From: Adineta vaga
Taxonomy: Eukaryota; Rotifera
Length of the DNA: 64,000 nucleotides
Reading direction: 5' to 3'
Assembly (NCBI GenBank): GCA_021613535.1
Contig: CP075494.1
Location: forward strand, 9,982,001 to 10,046,000
The position numbers were made by a program, and so were the translations under genes. Positions 51,850-62,723 of the stretch are shown piece by piece; the stretch's first letter is position 1; the number at the start of each line of letters is the position of its first letter. The notes under the pieces were generated by a model. That model ran no database searches. It was not told the origin of the DNA and saw only the letters and a list, made by a program, of their open reading frames with translations.

Positions 51850-52242
51850 TTATGAAGTCGAGAGTACCTTACAATACCAATATAGAACCTCTTCTACATG
51901 TAGCATTGTCGTGCGATGACAGATAATAGAACGGGTTGTGCATTTAATAACGACAAATATTAACCACCTGTTATATTTATGAGTATGACTATTTCGGAAA
52001 AATACAACGTAGAAAGCTGTCCTACCGGTGTTGTTTGCCAAGGCATGAGAGAAAAGTCGGTAAACAATATCGCCGGGTTCAATTCCAACAACCACTAATG
52101 TAATCTCTATCCTACCCAAAGCATGTGATAATCTCCATAGATCTCGACTTCGACATGGACATCGATTGTTGAGTAGACCACATGGTGGACCGTTCGTCAC
52201 CAAGATTACCAATTTTTCATAAAATCGATCGACGTAAGCATT
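51850..52242 (-). pseudogene. truncated von Willebrand A-domain gene fragment
   Basis: The minus-strand frame reads RFYEKLVILVTNGPPCGLL, then DLWRLSHALGRIEITLVVVG followed by IEPGDIVYRLFSHALANNTG. This matches the second half of a vWA domain of the kind with VTDGPPCG and ITLVVVGIEPS. The upstream half, with the metal-binding DxSxS, is absent: homology stops at the edge of the foldback element at 52243, and the apparent ATG at 52278 lies inside that element. After NNTG a GTAGGA donor and AATAG acceptor may mark an old intron. Read as a broken gene. Confidence 0.6.
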
Positions 52243-52805
52243 GGCGGCGCAGAGACTTTCGAACCTAATATATTTCAACTTCAGAACATGGGTCCCAGAT
52301 GAAATTTATGGATGATAATATGGGACCCAAATGATGACTTTTTATGCAAAAAAAAATTGTGATTGAAGTTTGCAAAAAAAAATTAGTTTTTTTAAATGTC
52401 TCCCCAGACTATTCTTTCCGGTTTGAGAGATACTCGGAATTTTAGAATGTGATCGTAATCTACATCGAAAAATATGCATCCGTTCAGGAGTTATAACATT
52501 TTGAATATTTGTTCTGTTTTTTGGGATATTAAAAAAAAATTGAAAATCTTATAACTCTCGAACGGATGCATATTTTTCGATGAAATTTGAAAGCTGTCGA
52601 TAAAATTCGATGTAGATTACGATCACATTCTAAAATTCCGAGTATCTCTCAAACCGGAAAGAAAAGTCTGGAGAGGCAATTAAAAAAACTAATTTTTTTT
52701 GCATAAAAAGTCATCATTTGGGTCCCATATCATCATCAATAAATTTCATCTGGGACCCATGTTCTGAAGTTGAAATATATTAGGTTCGAAAGTCCCTGCG
52801 CCGCC
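52243..52805. mobile_element. foldback (long inverted-repeat) element, 563 bp
   Basis: Almost the whole element is an inverted repeat with a short loop near 52505-52540. Ends are GGCGGCGCAGAGACTTTCG and, read inward from the right, GGCGGCGCAGGGACTTTCG. It is flanked by a 3-bp direct repeat ATT (52240-52242 and 52806-52808). The arms differ by indels of about 26 bp each. No coding capacity. It sits exactly between a truncated vWA gene and a truncated SGNH hydrolase fragment. Superfamily cannot be fixed from a 3-bp duplication alone (Harbinger- or CACTA-like MITEs are options). Confidence 0.85.
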
Positions 52806-52909
52806 ATTGTTGATGGCCTCTTTGCTTCTAGTAATGCAGCTCATCCAAATGCTAAAGGTTATGCTAAAATTGGTGAAGTAGTTGGTGCATATCTCTTAGC
52901 AGATCAATA
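52806..52909 (+). pseudogene. 3' fragment of an SGNH hydrolase paralogue
   Basis: Encodes VDGLFASSNAAHPNAKGYAK followed by IGEVVGAYLLADQ and a TAA stop, nearly identical to the C-terminus of the intact gene at 16104-16892. Similarity continues into the 3' flank, including a diverged form of the palindrome after the stop. It begins right at the foldback element's edge. No start, signal peptide or catalytic Ser block, so it cannot encode an enzyme. Confidence 0.85.
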
Positions 52910-53905
52910 AATATGATAATCTCTCCACGCATAATTATATGTGTATATCGAATGATTGGTTGTTACTATCTTCCTTTTCAGTCTTATTATTGACAAAATA
53001 AACGAAACATCATTTTGAGAACTATTTCATAAGAGAATTCAGGTACAATAACATTTAATCAATAAATTTATATTCTGTGATTTAATTCACAAACGGTTCT
53101 TCCCATTGACATATACAATGATCTTACTTGTAAAGAAAAAATAGTTGAATGCATTTTTTATCTGTTGAGTGATTATTGATCAAAATAATGAAGGAAAAAG
53201 ATAGAACGATGTATGATTATGATAATACATACATTTGCGTTTTCTTTTTTTTATCTTTGTCGATGACTACGTATGATTTATAACCTTTCATAGTTTCTTG
53301 AAACTATATGCATAGATGAAAAACAACATAAAGTGTTTCAATCTAAATTTTTTTTGAACATAATCATATTTGGTTGGCATATCTCATTCATGAAATATTC
53401 TCATCGCAAAATCATAAATTAGTCAAAACGAGAATTGAGTTTGTAATTCAGACACGCTACTATAGATAATAATAGAATACAAATGCTATCCTGATTCGAC
53501 AATTCATTGTGATATAAGGATAACATGCTTTAGCATAAAAACTATCGAAACAAACAGGTAAGCCATATTCATTTTATAATAGAATAAAATAGACTATTCC
53601 ATGAGAAATATTGATGTTGTTCGAGATTTTCTATTTCTATTCAATTGTAATGCCACCATCGACTACTTTTTAGTTCGTATCCATATCGAACAAAACATTG
53701 CCTTCATTTACCATACATATATGCTCCTACTTGAAATTTGATTGGTTGATTGCGAAACCAACGAAAAGTGATGACGATGATCGATCAGCTGTGGTAATAA
53801 ACATTCATTCATGGACAGTTGTTGTTACTTGTTATATCAGTATACCTATATAAACATACTCGCTTCTACTTTGTTTTTCATTTCAGTTTTTTCATTCCAA
53901 AAATC
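52910..53905. other. intergenic, upstream of the SPT2-like gene
   Basis: About 1 kb with no exon recognised. The right end is the presumed promoter; a TTTCAG acceptor-like signal lies about 20 bases before the ATG at 53906. Confidence 0.5.
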
Positions 53906-55558
53906 ATGGCACAGAGCTGGGCCGAACTATTACGTGTCGCTGATAGTAATAGTCGATCTGCAACTGAAAAAGTAATTACATTTCAATGGAGAAAAAGAAA
54001 GGATTTGCATTTCTTTTTTTCTAGCTTGAAGAAGAGCGACGTAAACGTGAACGATTAAATCAAAAAATAGAAAAATCTCGAACAGTTGATCAATCAGCTA
54101 TTCAAAAGATTCTCGAACGACGACGTCGAGAACAAGAGCAAAAACTAGCTGGTTAGATTGAATATTTTTTTTCGATTACAAACTTTTCTTTTTCGTAGAA
54201 GAACAGCGACTGAAAAGAGCAAATGAATTAAAAAAACAACAAAAAGCAGTAATTCAAACAAAAAAACAATCTCAGAATAAACCGAATTCATCTCAACAAA
54301 CACCACCATCACTACCGCCCCCACCTCCTGCTGCTAAACCTCCAGTTGTCACCAAGAAGCCAAAGCCAAACATTTCCTACGAAGATCTTATGCGATATGC
54401 ACAGTTGAAAGATAACAAACAACCAATACCGAAAGAATTAGCTTACGTTGCTGATGCACTGCGAGTGCAAAAGCCATCCACGTCAAGTTCAACTTCTAAT
54501 AAACCATCATCTTCAAATGCGTCAAAACAAACCATTCCTAATTCAAAATCAGCTAAGACTACTACATCTAATTCAAAGAAATACATTCCACCTACTAAAG
54601 TGACAAAAACTAATTCAACAATTAAATCAACTGTACAAACAAAAACGAAATCCAATACGTCAATTCCGTCATCATCGTCGTCGTCGTTGTCATCATTGAA
54701 AAGCACCAAACAGCCAGTTAAAACTTCTGCTATAAACGGACAAAAACCGTCAGTCAATGGGCAAAAAATACTACAAAGTTCAATAACAAATGGATCAAAA
54801 GCATTATCACAAAATCGAACATCTACAGGACAGAAGGTACCTCAAAGTCAAACTTCAAATATACAAAGATCATCATTGCCGAATCGACCAATGAATGGTC
54901 AACGGCCATTACCATCAAATCGAATGATGAATGGGCAAAGACCATCAGTTGTACCTTGTAAGTTAATCACATATTTGTCTACAAAAGTAGTTTCATCGTC
55001 ATTAAACAATAATGATCACTTTTTCCTCTAGCTCGAAAACGGCCTGTTCTCGAAGATTCAGAAGATGAGGAAGATGATGCAGGTATTATGGAAAAACTGA
55101 TGATAATCTTTCCAATAGAATTTTATTATATTTTTCTTTCTAGAAATGCGTGATTTTATCGTGGACGATGAAGATGACACTGGATTTGATTATCGACAAG
55201 CACTTCAAGAAACTCTGAAGAAGAACTTTCGTTTTGATCCAGATAGGTAAGAAATGATTTTCTTCTGTCGAACTAACTTTTCATTAATTCTTTATTCAGA
55301 TATCGTAGTCGATTCTTAGATGATGATGATGATGATGATTTACAAAATATGGAATCATCATTTGATCAAATACAAAAAGAGGAATATTTCAGGTAAATAT
55401 ATATATATATATACGTATAAACTTTATAAAATCGCAATTATTTCATTTTTAGTGGACAACAAGGTCTTCGGGAAGATCTCGAAGATATCATGCGCGAAGA
55501 AGCAGAGAAAAAACAACGTTCGATACAAATGAAAAAACGTCCTAAATCTTCTACATAA
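53906..55558 (+). CDS. SPTY2D1: SPT2-like histone chaperone
   Basis: Chromatin protein that binds H3-H4 and acts in transcription. Seven exons: 53906-53971, 54025-54151, 54199-54957, 55032-55082, 55144-55246, 55300-55392, 55453-55558; 1239 nt, 412 aa. The N-terminal part is a charged coiled coil (LEEERRKRERLNQKIEKSR). The middle is Ser/Thr/Lys/Gln-rich and disordered, with repeated NGQKPS/NGQRP motifs. The C-terminal SPT2 domain is clear: FDPDRYRSRFLDDDDDDDLQ, an acidic run, MESSFDQIQKEEYFSG and a helix of EDIMREEAEKKQR. The SPT2 domain gives the assignment; the rest of the protein is poorly conserved in the family. Confidence 0.88.
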
Positions 55559-55825
55559 CATTTATATGAACAGTTTCTTTTTCTGTATCTCTTGTTTATA
55601 TTTATTTTTCTATATACGAATTCAACGCGATATGGTTATTTATTCTTCCCATGTTTTCTACAATCAGTTTCTCTTACATTTGTTTATATTTTACTGTTAA
55701 ATAACAACAGAACATAAGTCTTTTTTTCTTGTTTTCTCTCTGTTCTTGCTTTTGTTTGATAAATCAGAGCAATAGAATAACAGAATATATACAGATTCTC
55801 CTTTTCTTTTTGTATTTATTCAAGA

Positions 55826-56494
55826 ATGTTTTTGAAAAATATCATTCGTCCATATTCAACTGGATGTGCAAGAGAAATTGTTAAATTCTACTATGATTTC
55901 AAATCACCATATAGTTATTTAGCATTAGATTCAGCATTTCAATTAGAAAAGGAGTACTCCGTTCAAGTACGTTTTCTTCCATGGGCATTTCGACCGGAAG
56001 AATCGTTCGGTGGAAATCTTCAAGAACGAAATCGATTAAATTGGAATAAAGTTCGATATTTATATTTGGATTGTCGACGATTTGCCAATGAACGTGGAAT
56101 GATTATTCGTGGTCCTGAACGTTTATTTAATTCACGTCTTTCATTAATTGCTGGTCTTTATGCAGATAAGAATAAGTTTTTTCCAAACTATGCTCAACAA
56201 ACATTCCAACGGTTCTTTAATAGACAATTAAATCTAGAAAATTTCGAAGAAATCACAAAAATTCTCTATGAAAACTCGACGAAAGATGTTTCGTTTGAAA
56301 AATTTATACAAGATTTTCAAACATATGTTCAAAATCAAGGTGAACAAGATTATCTCAATGCAGAGAAAGAAGCAGAACAAGATCGAATTTTTGGTGTTCC
56401 GACATTCATTATTCGTGATGAACCATTTTGGGGTAATGATCGAATCGAATGGGTAAAGAAGAAATTAGATTCATTGAAATTAAAGAAAACATAA
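55826..56494 (+). CDS. DsbA-fold isomerase (HCCA isomerase / GST-kappa-like)
   Basis: Intronless, 222 residues. Thioredoxin-fold protein of the DSBA/2-hydroxychromene-2-carboxylate isomerase family: KFYYDFKSPYSYLALDSAF near the N-terminus supplies the Ser that activates glutathione, RFLPWAFRPEE follows, and the C-terminus has FGVPTFIIRDEPFWGNDRIE, the family signature. The first 13 residues (MFLKNIIRPYSTG) look like a mitochondrial presequence. Substrate in animals unknown; GST-kappa is the closest animal relative in fold. Its stop is only 20 bp from the stop of the convergent TRPA1-like gene. Confidence 0.88.
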   Translation: MFLKNIIRPYSTGCAREIVKFYYDFKSPYSYLALDSAFQLEKEYSVQVRFLPWAFRPEESFGGNLQERNRLNWNKVRYLYLDCRRFANERGMIIRGPERLFNSRLSLIAGLYADKNKFFPNYAQQTFQRFFNRQLNLENFEEITKILYENSTKDVSFEKFIQDFQTYVQNQGEQDYLNAEKEAEQDRIFGVPTFIIRDEPFWGNDRIEWVKKKLDSLKLKKT

Positions 56495-56514
56495 GTATGA
56501 AAGTTGGACAAAGT

Positions 56515-59500
56515 TCAAAAAGATTTTCTTTTCTCATCAAAAAATTTCTTTATCGGATAATATTTATGTTTATATCGATTGATTTTATTTGGATAAAGTA
56601 TTTCATTTTGATTCTTTTCAATTAAGATTTTCACTCGTTGTTTTAAATATGGAATAAGACAATCAAATGTTGAGAGAAATATTTCATAATTCATTATTAA
56701 TTTTATTCGCATTATCGAATGTTTGACTTGAGCATGTTCAATTAATGGAGGAATTTCACCGACAGCATTTGCTATAAGTAAATTCATTATTAATATCGTT
56801 ACTAAAAGACAAAATAAAACATAAAGTAAAAATATCATTTGATAATAATAATGATTATTTTCATTTTCACCACGATAAATATGTTCTTCATAATTAAATT
56901 CACCAGTTAACATTAAAACTGTACGAATCAATGCATCAAATGTATGTTGATAAACATTTTGATTCTGTAATAACATATGAAATGATAAACCAAAACCAAG
57001 AATGAATATAATTAAAATTGGAATAAAACGTAGAAATTTTCGAACGATAACTTCAAACATAACAACATATATTCCAGAAGCCCATAGAAATTGAATGTAG
57101 GTTACTAAACACAAAACATTCTATGCATTACAAATATAATGAAGTGAAAGTTTTAAGTCGAGAAATTTTGAATCTTCTCTTCCCTCGCCTACAGACACAA
57201 TTCTATCATAAGTAAAACTTGGTTTTAAGAACAAGACTGTACTAAAAGCTTTTTTTACTTAATGTAAGCCATGCAATTAGAATACCGATTGCTCCACATT
57301 GCCATTGAAATGAACATCGAAATCGAATTGACATTTGCCACGAATAAAAATCATGTGAAAAGATAATACTCAATATCAATGCAATTAATTCTAAAATATT
57401 TGATAGACCCAAAAACATTCGAAAACGTATACAAATTAGTAAAATATTTTTAATAATATGAATAAGTATTGTACTAAATAAAAGCCATTTAATCATTGTA
57501 TCATAGAAATTTTTCTTGGTTAAAATAAATGATTCATGTCGAAGAAGATTTAAGGAAATCGTTTCACAACTAACAACAGATATGGAAGCATTGAAAATAG
57601 AATAATAATATTGAGGATGATGAACACGAAGAATAGTTGAAGTAAATGAAGCTAAGAAAAAACCTATGAAGAAAGATATGAGTGAAGAAAAGATGATGGA
57701 ATGTGGACAAGTACCATAGAAAAGAAATAATATCCAAAAAAATGTTCGACTAAATTGAACCCATTTACGTTTGATTAATCGTTCGATAAGTGGATGTTTT
57801 AAAAGATCATGTTGATGATATGTTATAATCAAAGAAAGAGGATGATTCTGTCGTAGAGTGTAAACATGATGATCAAAACGTGATTGATCTTTCTTATTCT
57901 CTGATCGTCTTTGTTTAAAATACGAAAAGATATTCCATTTATTAGTTTTCATCGGTAATGAATTCAGAGGTTGAGTATGACAATCTATGAAAAATCAATA
58001 AAAATTATAAAAACATATCATATTCTTGAACCTTGTTTCCATTTTAAAATCGTGAATTGATCTTCCAATAATTCATAATTAAAAATAATTCTATAGGATG
58101 AATCTTCTGATCCTCCGATTTCAATCATACATCGTGTAAAGACTTCTTCAGCTTCATTTGGCATATAACGAATCAATTTTCGTAATGGTGTTGATAAATC
58201 TTCAAATTTTCTGTTGGTATGAAATTCAATTTGAGAATTTCTTAATGATTTCGTCCATGTTTTATCATTAAGAAATTCTCGTACAGTTAATTGATGATTA
58301 TTTATTATTGCAACTTCTAAACTATTATAACCATCAGAATTAATCAAACGAACATCAGCATTAAAATCTAATAATAAACGAACAATTTGCCAATGACCAT
58401 GTTGACTTGCACGATGAAGTGGTGTATAATGTTTACCATCAAATTGATTGATTGGCGCTTGATTTTGAAGAAGAATTTCGACAGAATGATAACGATTATA
58501 CGTCGCGGCTTCATGTAAAGGCGTTGCATCATTCATATCACATGCACAAACATTAGCACCTTGATTGAGAAGAAATTCAACGATTGTATTATGACCTTTT
58601 GAGAACAAATGAATACTTTTAAAATGGAAAGAAGTTTTTTATACCTTCAGCTGCTGCTAGATGTAAACTAGTTTTAAACTCATCATCACAATCTTCGCAG
58701 AGTATTATTTTATGTTGAAGATTCTCATCATCATCATCATCGTCATCAATAATTTGAAAGAAGAAATTCAACATAGCAAAATTACCGATCTTAGCTGCTT
58801 CATGTATCGATGTACGTTGATTGATATTTTTCTTTAAAATCAATGACAAATACTTTTGAAGAAATATATTTTCGGAAGACAATGAAAATTGAGTTTGTAA
58901 TAGAATATATTTAATCATATCAATCAAGATTTTACATGTTGCAAATGAACCATATTTTGCAGCTAAAAAATATATCTTTTTCTTTCTATCAATAAGTTGG
59001 ATTGAACAAGGCTAGAATTACCTGTATGTAGCACTGTATTTCCATGTCGATCGCCTTTTGTGAACAATTCGTAACTATTGATACTATCTTTAATCCATTC
59101 TAAACATTTCTTTAAAGCATTATGACATTGTCGTTCGACACAAATATGTACTTTGAAAAATAAAACAAATGATTACAAATAATATGTTCACTGAATTTAT
59201 ACATACAAATATTTCTTTGAAAATTATCCATTGCTGTCAAATCTGCTCCATTAAAACGAAGAATTTCAATACAATCGTCATGGTCGAAATAACTAGCTGT
59301 TAATAATGGTGTATAACCTCGTTGATCTTGTACTTCAAGATTTAAATTATCATTTTGATAATTAATTAACATTTGTAAAATATTCGTTCGATTGTACTGA
59401 CAAGCAATATGTAATGATGTATCGAAATAATTTTTAATTGGATATTCAAGTAGGTATTGAACTATTTCAGTATTACCTGACTTAATCGCCATGTGAAGAG

Positions 59501-60572
59501 GCATACAATCTTGTGCATTTGCTCCATAGAGAAGAAGAATTTGAACTAAATCTTTATTACCGTATTCACATGCAAGACTTAATGCTGTTTGCTTCTGTTC
59601 ATTTTTGATTTCTAAATAATAGTCTAGAAAATGTTTTGCTGTATTTAATAATAAATATGCAGTGGTATTGTGAATAAGGATATCTTCTTCATTGTTATGT
59701 TTTACAGGCGATTGAGATAAAGCTAGACAATGTAATGGTGTATTTCCACTAGCATCTTGTCGATCGATTTTAGCACCATGTTCAAGAAATAATCGAACAC
59801 AATCAAATGCATTGAAACGAGATGCATAGTGTAGTGGAGATGCATTTTTTTGATCGATGATCTATGATGTAAATGAATATTGGAGATATATAGATTGATG
59901 AAAAGATATTTTACATCAAATGGAGCATTGAATTCAATCAATTGTTTAGCATTATTATAATTATTTCTCATTGCTGCATGATGAAGTGGTGTTCGACCTA
60001 AAGAAGAATTCGAAAAGGAAAAAACAAGATTTCGTTTCAAATTGATTTACCATAATTATCTCGTTTGGATATATCAGCTTGATAAGCAACTAAACAAGCG
60101 ATTGGATTCTAGGAAATGAAAAACAAAATTAGATTCAAACTTTTTCTTTTCTGATACTCTTTCTTCTTCACCTCTGTGCTGAATTTTGTTTGAATTGTTG
60201 AAGATTCATAACGAGCAGCTGTATGTAATGGTGTTTCTCCATTAAGACCAACAAGATTGACATCTATTCACGGAAATACTGAAAATAAATCATCGATGAT
60301 TAGATTTTTACATACCACAATGGAATTGTTCAATCAATTTTCGTGATAAATTTAAATGATTATGTCGAATTGCATAATGTAAAACAGAATATTGTTCTTG
60401 ATCAAGTTTTTCGATTTTACTTTTAATTGTTATTATAGATAGATCATTCTGTTTCATTGTTGAATGCCATACATCAAAATACTGTTCATCTCCATCAATT
60501 GCAGCCTTTAGTAAAAGTTCCGAAACAAACAAATAATCATATCGAATAATAAGATTCATTTACCTCATACAT
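56515..60572 (-). CDS. TRPA1: TRPA1-like ankyrin-repeat cation channel
   Basis: Sensory cation channel. Eleven exons: 60564-60572, 60316-60505, 60172-60263, 60051-60108, 59915-59997, 59207-59861, 59022-59150, 58645-58962, 58032-58595, 57259-57984, 56515-57104; 3414 nt, 1137 aa (human 1119). Many ankyrin repeats (GRTPLHHAAMRNNYNNAKQL, NASPLHYASRFNAFDCVRLF, GKHYTPLHRASQHGHWQIVR) are followed by DCHTQPLNSLPM and six membrane segments. The S4-S5 region reads SGIYVVMFEVIVRKFLRFIP and the pore/S6 region GLSFHMLLQ ... LMLTGEFNYE ... ILIMNLLIANAVGEIP, as in TRPA1. I use a start of MYE in a 9-nt first exon joined to AAIDGDEQYF. An ATG at 60559 inside that 58-bp intron would give a different N-terminus. 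An Asp run sits in one repeat loop. Confidence 0.93.
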
Positions 60573-60867
60573 TGAATAGGATTGATTATATTGAAAAGAA
60601 ACTAATCATTACAGATCTTTCATAGATGTGATTCGTTTTCAAAAACAAAAATAACTGTCTATCCTGTAAATCATACTTGAAAATATCTCTAATCAATGTC
60701 ATCGCATATACAATGACAATTTACTGAATCAACAAAAACAAATAGATTTAACACCAAATACTAACACATTCCTTTTCTATTGATTCTCTTTTCAAATCGA
60801 TGAATGTATTATTAAAGTGACAATGAGGTAAAATGTTTTCTTTCAAGAATTTTATTGTAGCAAAAAA

Positions 60868-61840
60868 TCAAGCTTTATCTGCATAAGCAATAAAATATTT
60901 CAATGTAAAATCATTCTCGTCTTGTAACACTTTTTCGAAGATTTCATGACCTTGATAACTTTTTATTTCTGATTTCGACATTTGAAATGCACTCTAAAGA
61001 AAGTCATATTTGTTTTATTTTTTCATAATTTGAATCAAACTTACAGCCACTTGAGGATTTTGTAAATCTGTAGCTTTGAACATATTGATTATTTCATCAA
61101 ATGTAAAACCTAAAGGAAAAATAAAGTAACTATGGAGAATTCAATGAAAAGATTTTGATTTTACAAACCATGCTTGTGAGCAACTGTATTTGGATGTTTA
61201 TCATCATGATGACGTCCAAAAAATTTCTCGAGACATTCATCATGAATAAAATCAATGATAATCAAACGTCCTTTCGGTTTTAATCGTTTAGAAAGTGCAC
61301 GTGTTACTTGAATTGTATCTTCAAAATGATGATATGATTGCGTACAACTATATAATATTTCAATGAAAATCAATACTTCATTTACATTAAATAACTTACA
61401 CGATAACATCGAACAGTGCATCACCAAGATCAGAACTTTCCTCTTTCAAAAGATCGACCTTAGTACAGTGTAATTTATCAGGTGAAACTCCTTGTTGTTC
61501 GACCTATAGGATACGAACGACACAATCGTCTTCTTTTCATCTCAATTCAACTAACCTGTTTATTAAAAACATCCACCATTCCTGGTGCCAAATCAGCACC
61601 TTCAATTCTTTTAGCATGTGGTAAAAGTTGGAATGAAACAAGACCAGGTCCACAAGCAAAATCTAATACTTCAGTTTGATTTGAATCAAAAGGATAATTC
61701 TTTAAAACAGATGCCGCACATCGTTTTGCTAATTCGGTCGATAATTCGGTGGTGTAAGTCTGTGATTTTTCACTAAAATGGTCAGCATTTGCTTTTGCAT
61801 AGTCATGATGATGATGGTGATGATGATGATGATCTGCCAT
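60868..61840 (-). CDS. SAM-dependent methyltransferase with polyhistidine N-terminus
   Basis: Class I methyltransferase. Five exons: 61556-61840, 61400-61503, 61169-61347, 61045-61109, 60868-60993; 759 nt, 252 aa. The N-terminus is MAD followed by nine His residues, then DYAKANADHFSEKS. Motif I is VLDFACGPGLVSFQLLPHAK, the acidic end of strand 2 is IEGADLAPGMVDVF, motif II/post-I is GDALFDVIVCTQSYHHFEDT, and LKPKGRLIIIDFIHD is motif III. The overall style matches small UbiE-like methyltransferases. Substrate unknown. The promoter region has a striking palindrome at 62013-62030. Confidence 0.88.
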
Positions 61841-62272
61841 AGTTAGTAAGAGAACGAGAAATGACTGAAAAGACGATATTTTTATGCGAGAACAGAATGA
61901 ATTTGTTGTTGTTTTTCTCTCTGTCGTTTAACTTTTCACACGTTCCTTCGAGCATATTTATAGTCGAGGGTGTGGAAAGAAAAAAATGTCCTTGAAGTAA
62001 GACAGAGAAACATAAAGTACGCGTACTTTAGTACGATTTTGTTCGTGCTCGTACTTGAGCACGATGATCTACTATTTGAAACTTCAGACAGAGACATTTA
62101 AACAAGAAAGTTATGTTTTAATTTATGCGAATGATAACGATGACCATATATCTTGCCAATCTCTGATAAGATATACAAAAATGGATTCTCATCAGTTATT
62201 TTTTCTTATTCGAATTTCATATCGAAATGAATTTTAAAATTAATGCAAAAAAAAAAGATTTATTTCTCTCCT
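61841..62272. promoter_or_regulatory. promoter region with GTAC palindrome and hairpin
   Basis: 432 bp between the methyltransferase start and the CD225 gene's stop. A perfect 18-bp palindrome TAAAGTACGCGTACTTTA lies at 62013-62030. A 7-bp stem hairpin CGTGCTC/GAGCACG with a GTACTT loop follows at 62044-62063, and another GTAC lies between them. No ORF with support. Confidence 0.55.
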
Positions 62273-62611
62273 TCATGTTAAATTATCAACTGCAATGACA
62301 TAAATATAAATAAGAACAATAAATACAATCCATCCAATTAATCCTCCCAATGTAATTAATAGATTGAATGTTAATGCCAATGAACTCATCGTTTGTGCAC
62401 CAATGAAATTATTCGTATTTTTATAATTTCGACAAATAATCGAAAATACCAGTGGAATGACACCAAAAAATCCCCAGCCAAGAAAAAGATTTAAAATGGA
62501 CCACGGTAAATAATCATTAACATAAGGTCGCTCGGAAACTATCGTTAGGGTTGTTGTACCAGGATACGGTGGTGGTGGTGGCGGCGGTGATGTTTCTTTA
62601 TTAAAAGACAT
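62273..62611 (-). CDS. CD225/dispanin-family membrane protein
   Basis: Intronless, 112 residues. The ATG at 62611 gives MSFNKETSPPPPPPPYPG, a Pro-rich cytosolic head typical of the family. Then PWSILNLFLGWGFFGVIPLV (first intramembrane helix), FSIICRNYKNTNNFIGAQTM (the conserved loop with an Arg/Lys-rich turn and a small-residue A.. motif) and a second helix LGGLIGWIVFIVLIYIYVI. The family includes the vertebrate IFITM and PRRT proteins; in invertebrates its role is mostly unknown. Confidence 0.8.
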   Translation of the reverse strand: MSFNKETSPPPPPPPYPGTTTLTIVSERPYVNDYLPWSILNLFLGWGFFGVIPLVFSIICRNYKNTNNFIGAQTMSSLALTFNLLITLGGLIGWIVFIVLIYIYVIAVDNLT

Positions 62612-62723
62612 TTTCAACTTCTATTTTTTTTCGAAAATTCTAGATTATATATATATACATATTCTCTTGAGAAAGTTTACATCTGGTTTTTATTGATTTA
62701 TTATCAAATATATACGAAATGAT

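Noticed and set aside
52060-52090. tRNA B-box-like string GGGTTCAATTCCAAC
   Set aside because: It falls in the vWA reading frame and no cloverleaf or A box could be built around it.
52278-52280. ATG as start of a 142-codon vWA ORF
   Set aside because: The Met lies inside the foldback element, so the first 12 codons are element sequence read by chance; the real homology begins after 52243.
60314-60559. TRPA1 start at the ATG at 60559
   Set aside because: Its first 18 codons lie in a 58-bp stretch with good donor and acceptor; joining MYE to AAIDGDEQYF restores a total length divisible by three and a cleaner N-terminus. Kept only as an alternative.
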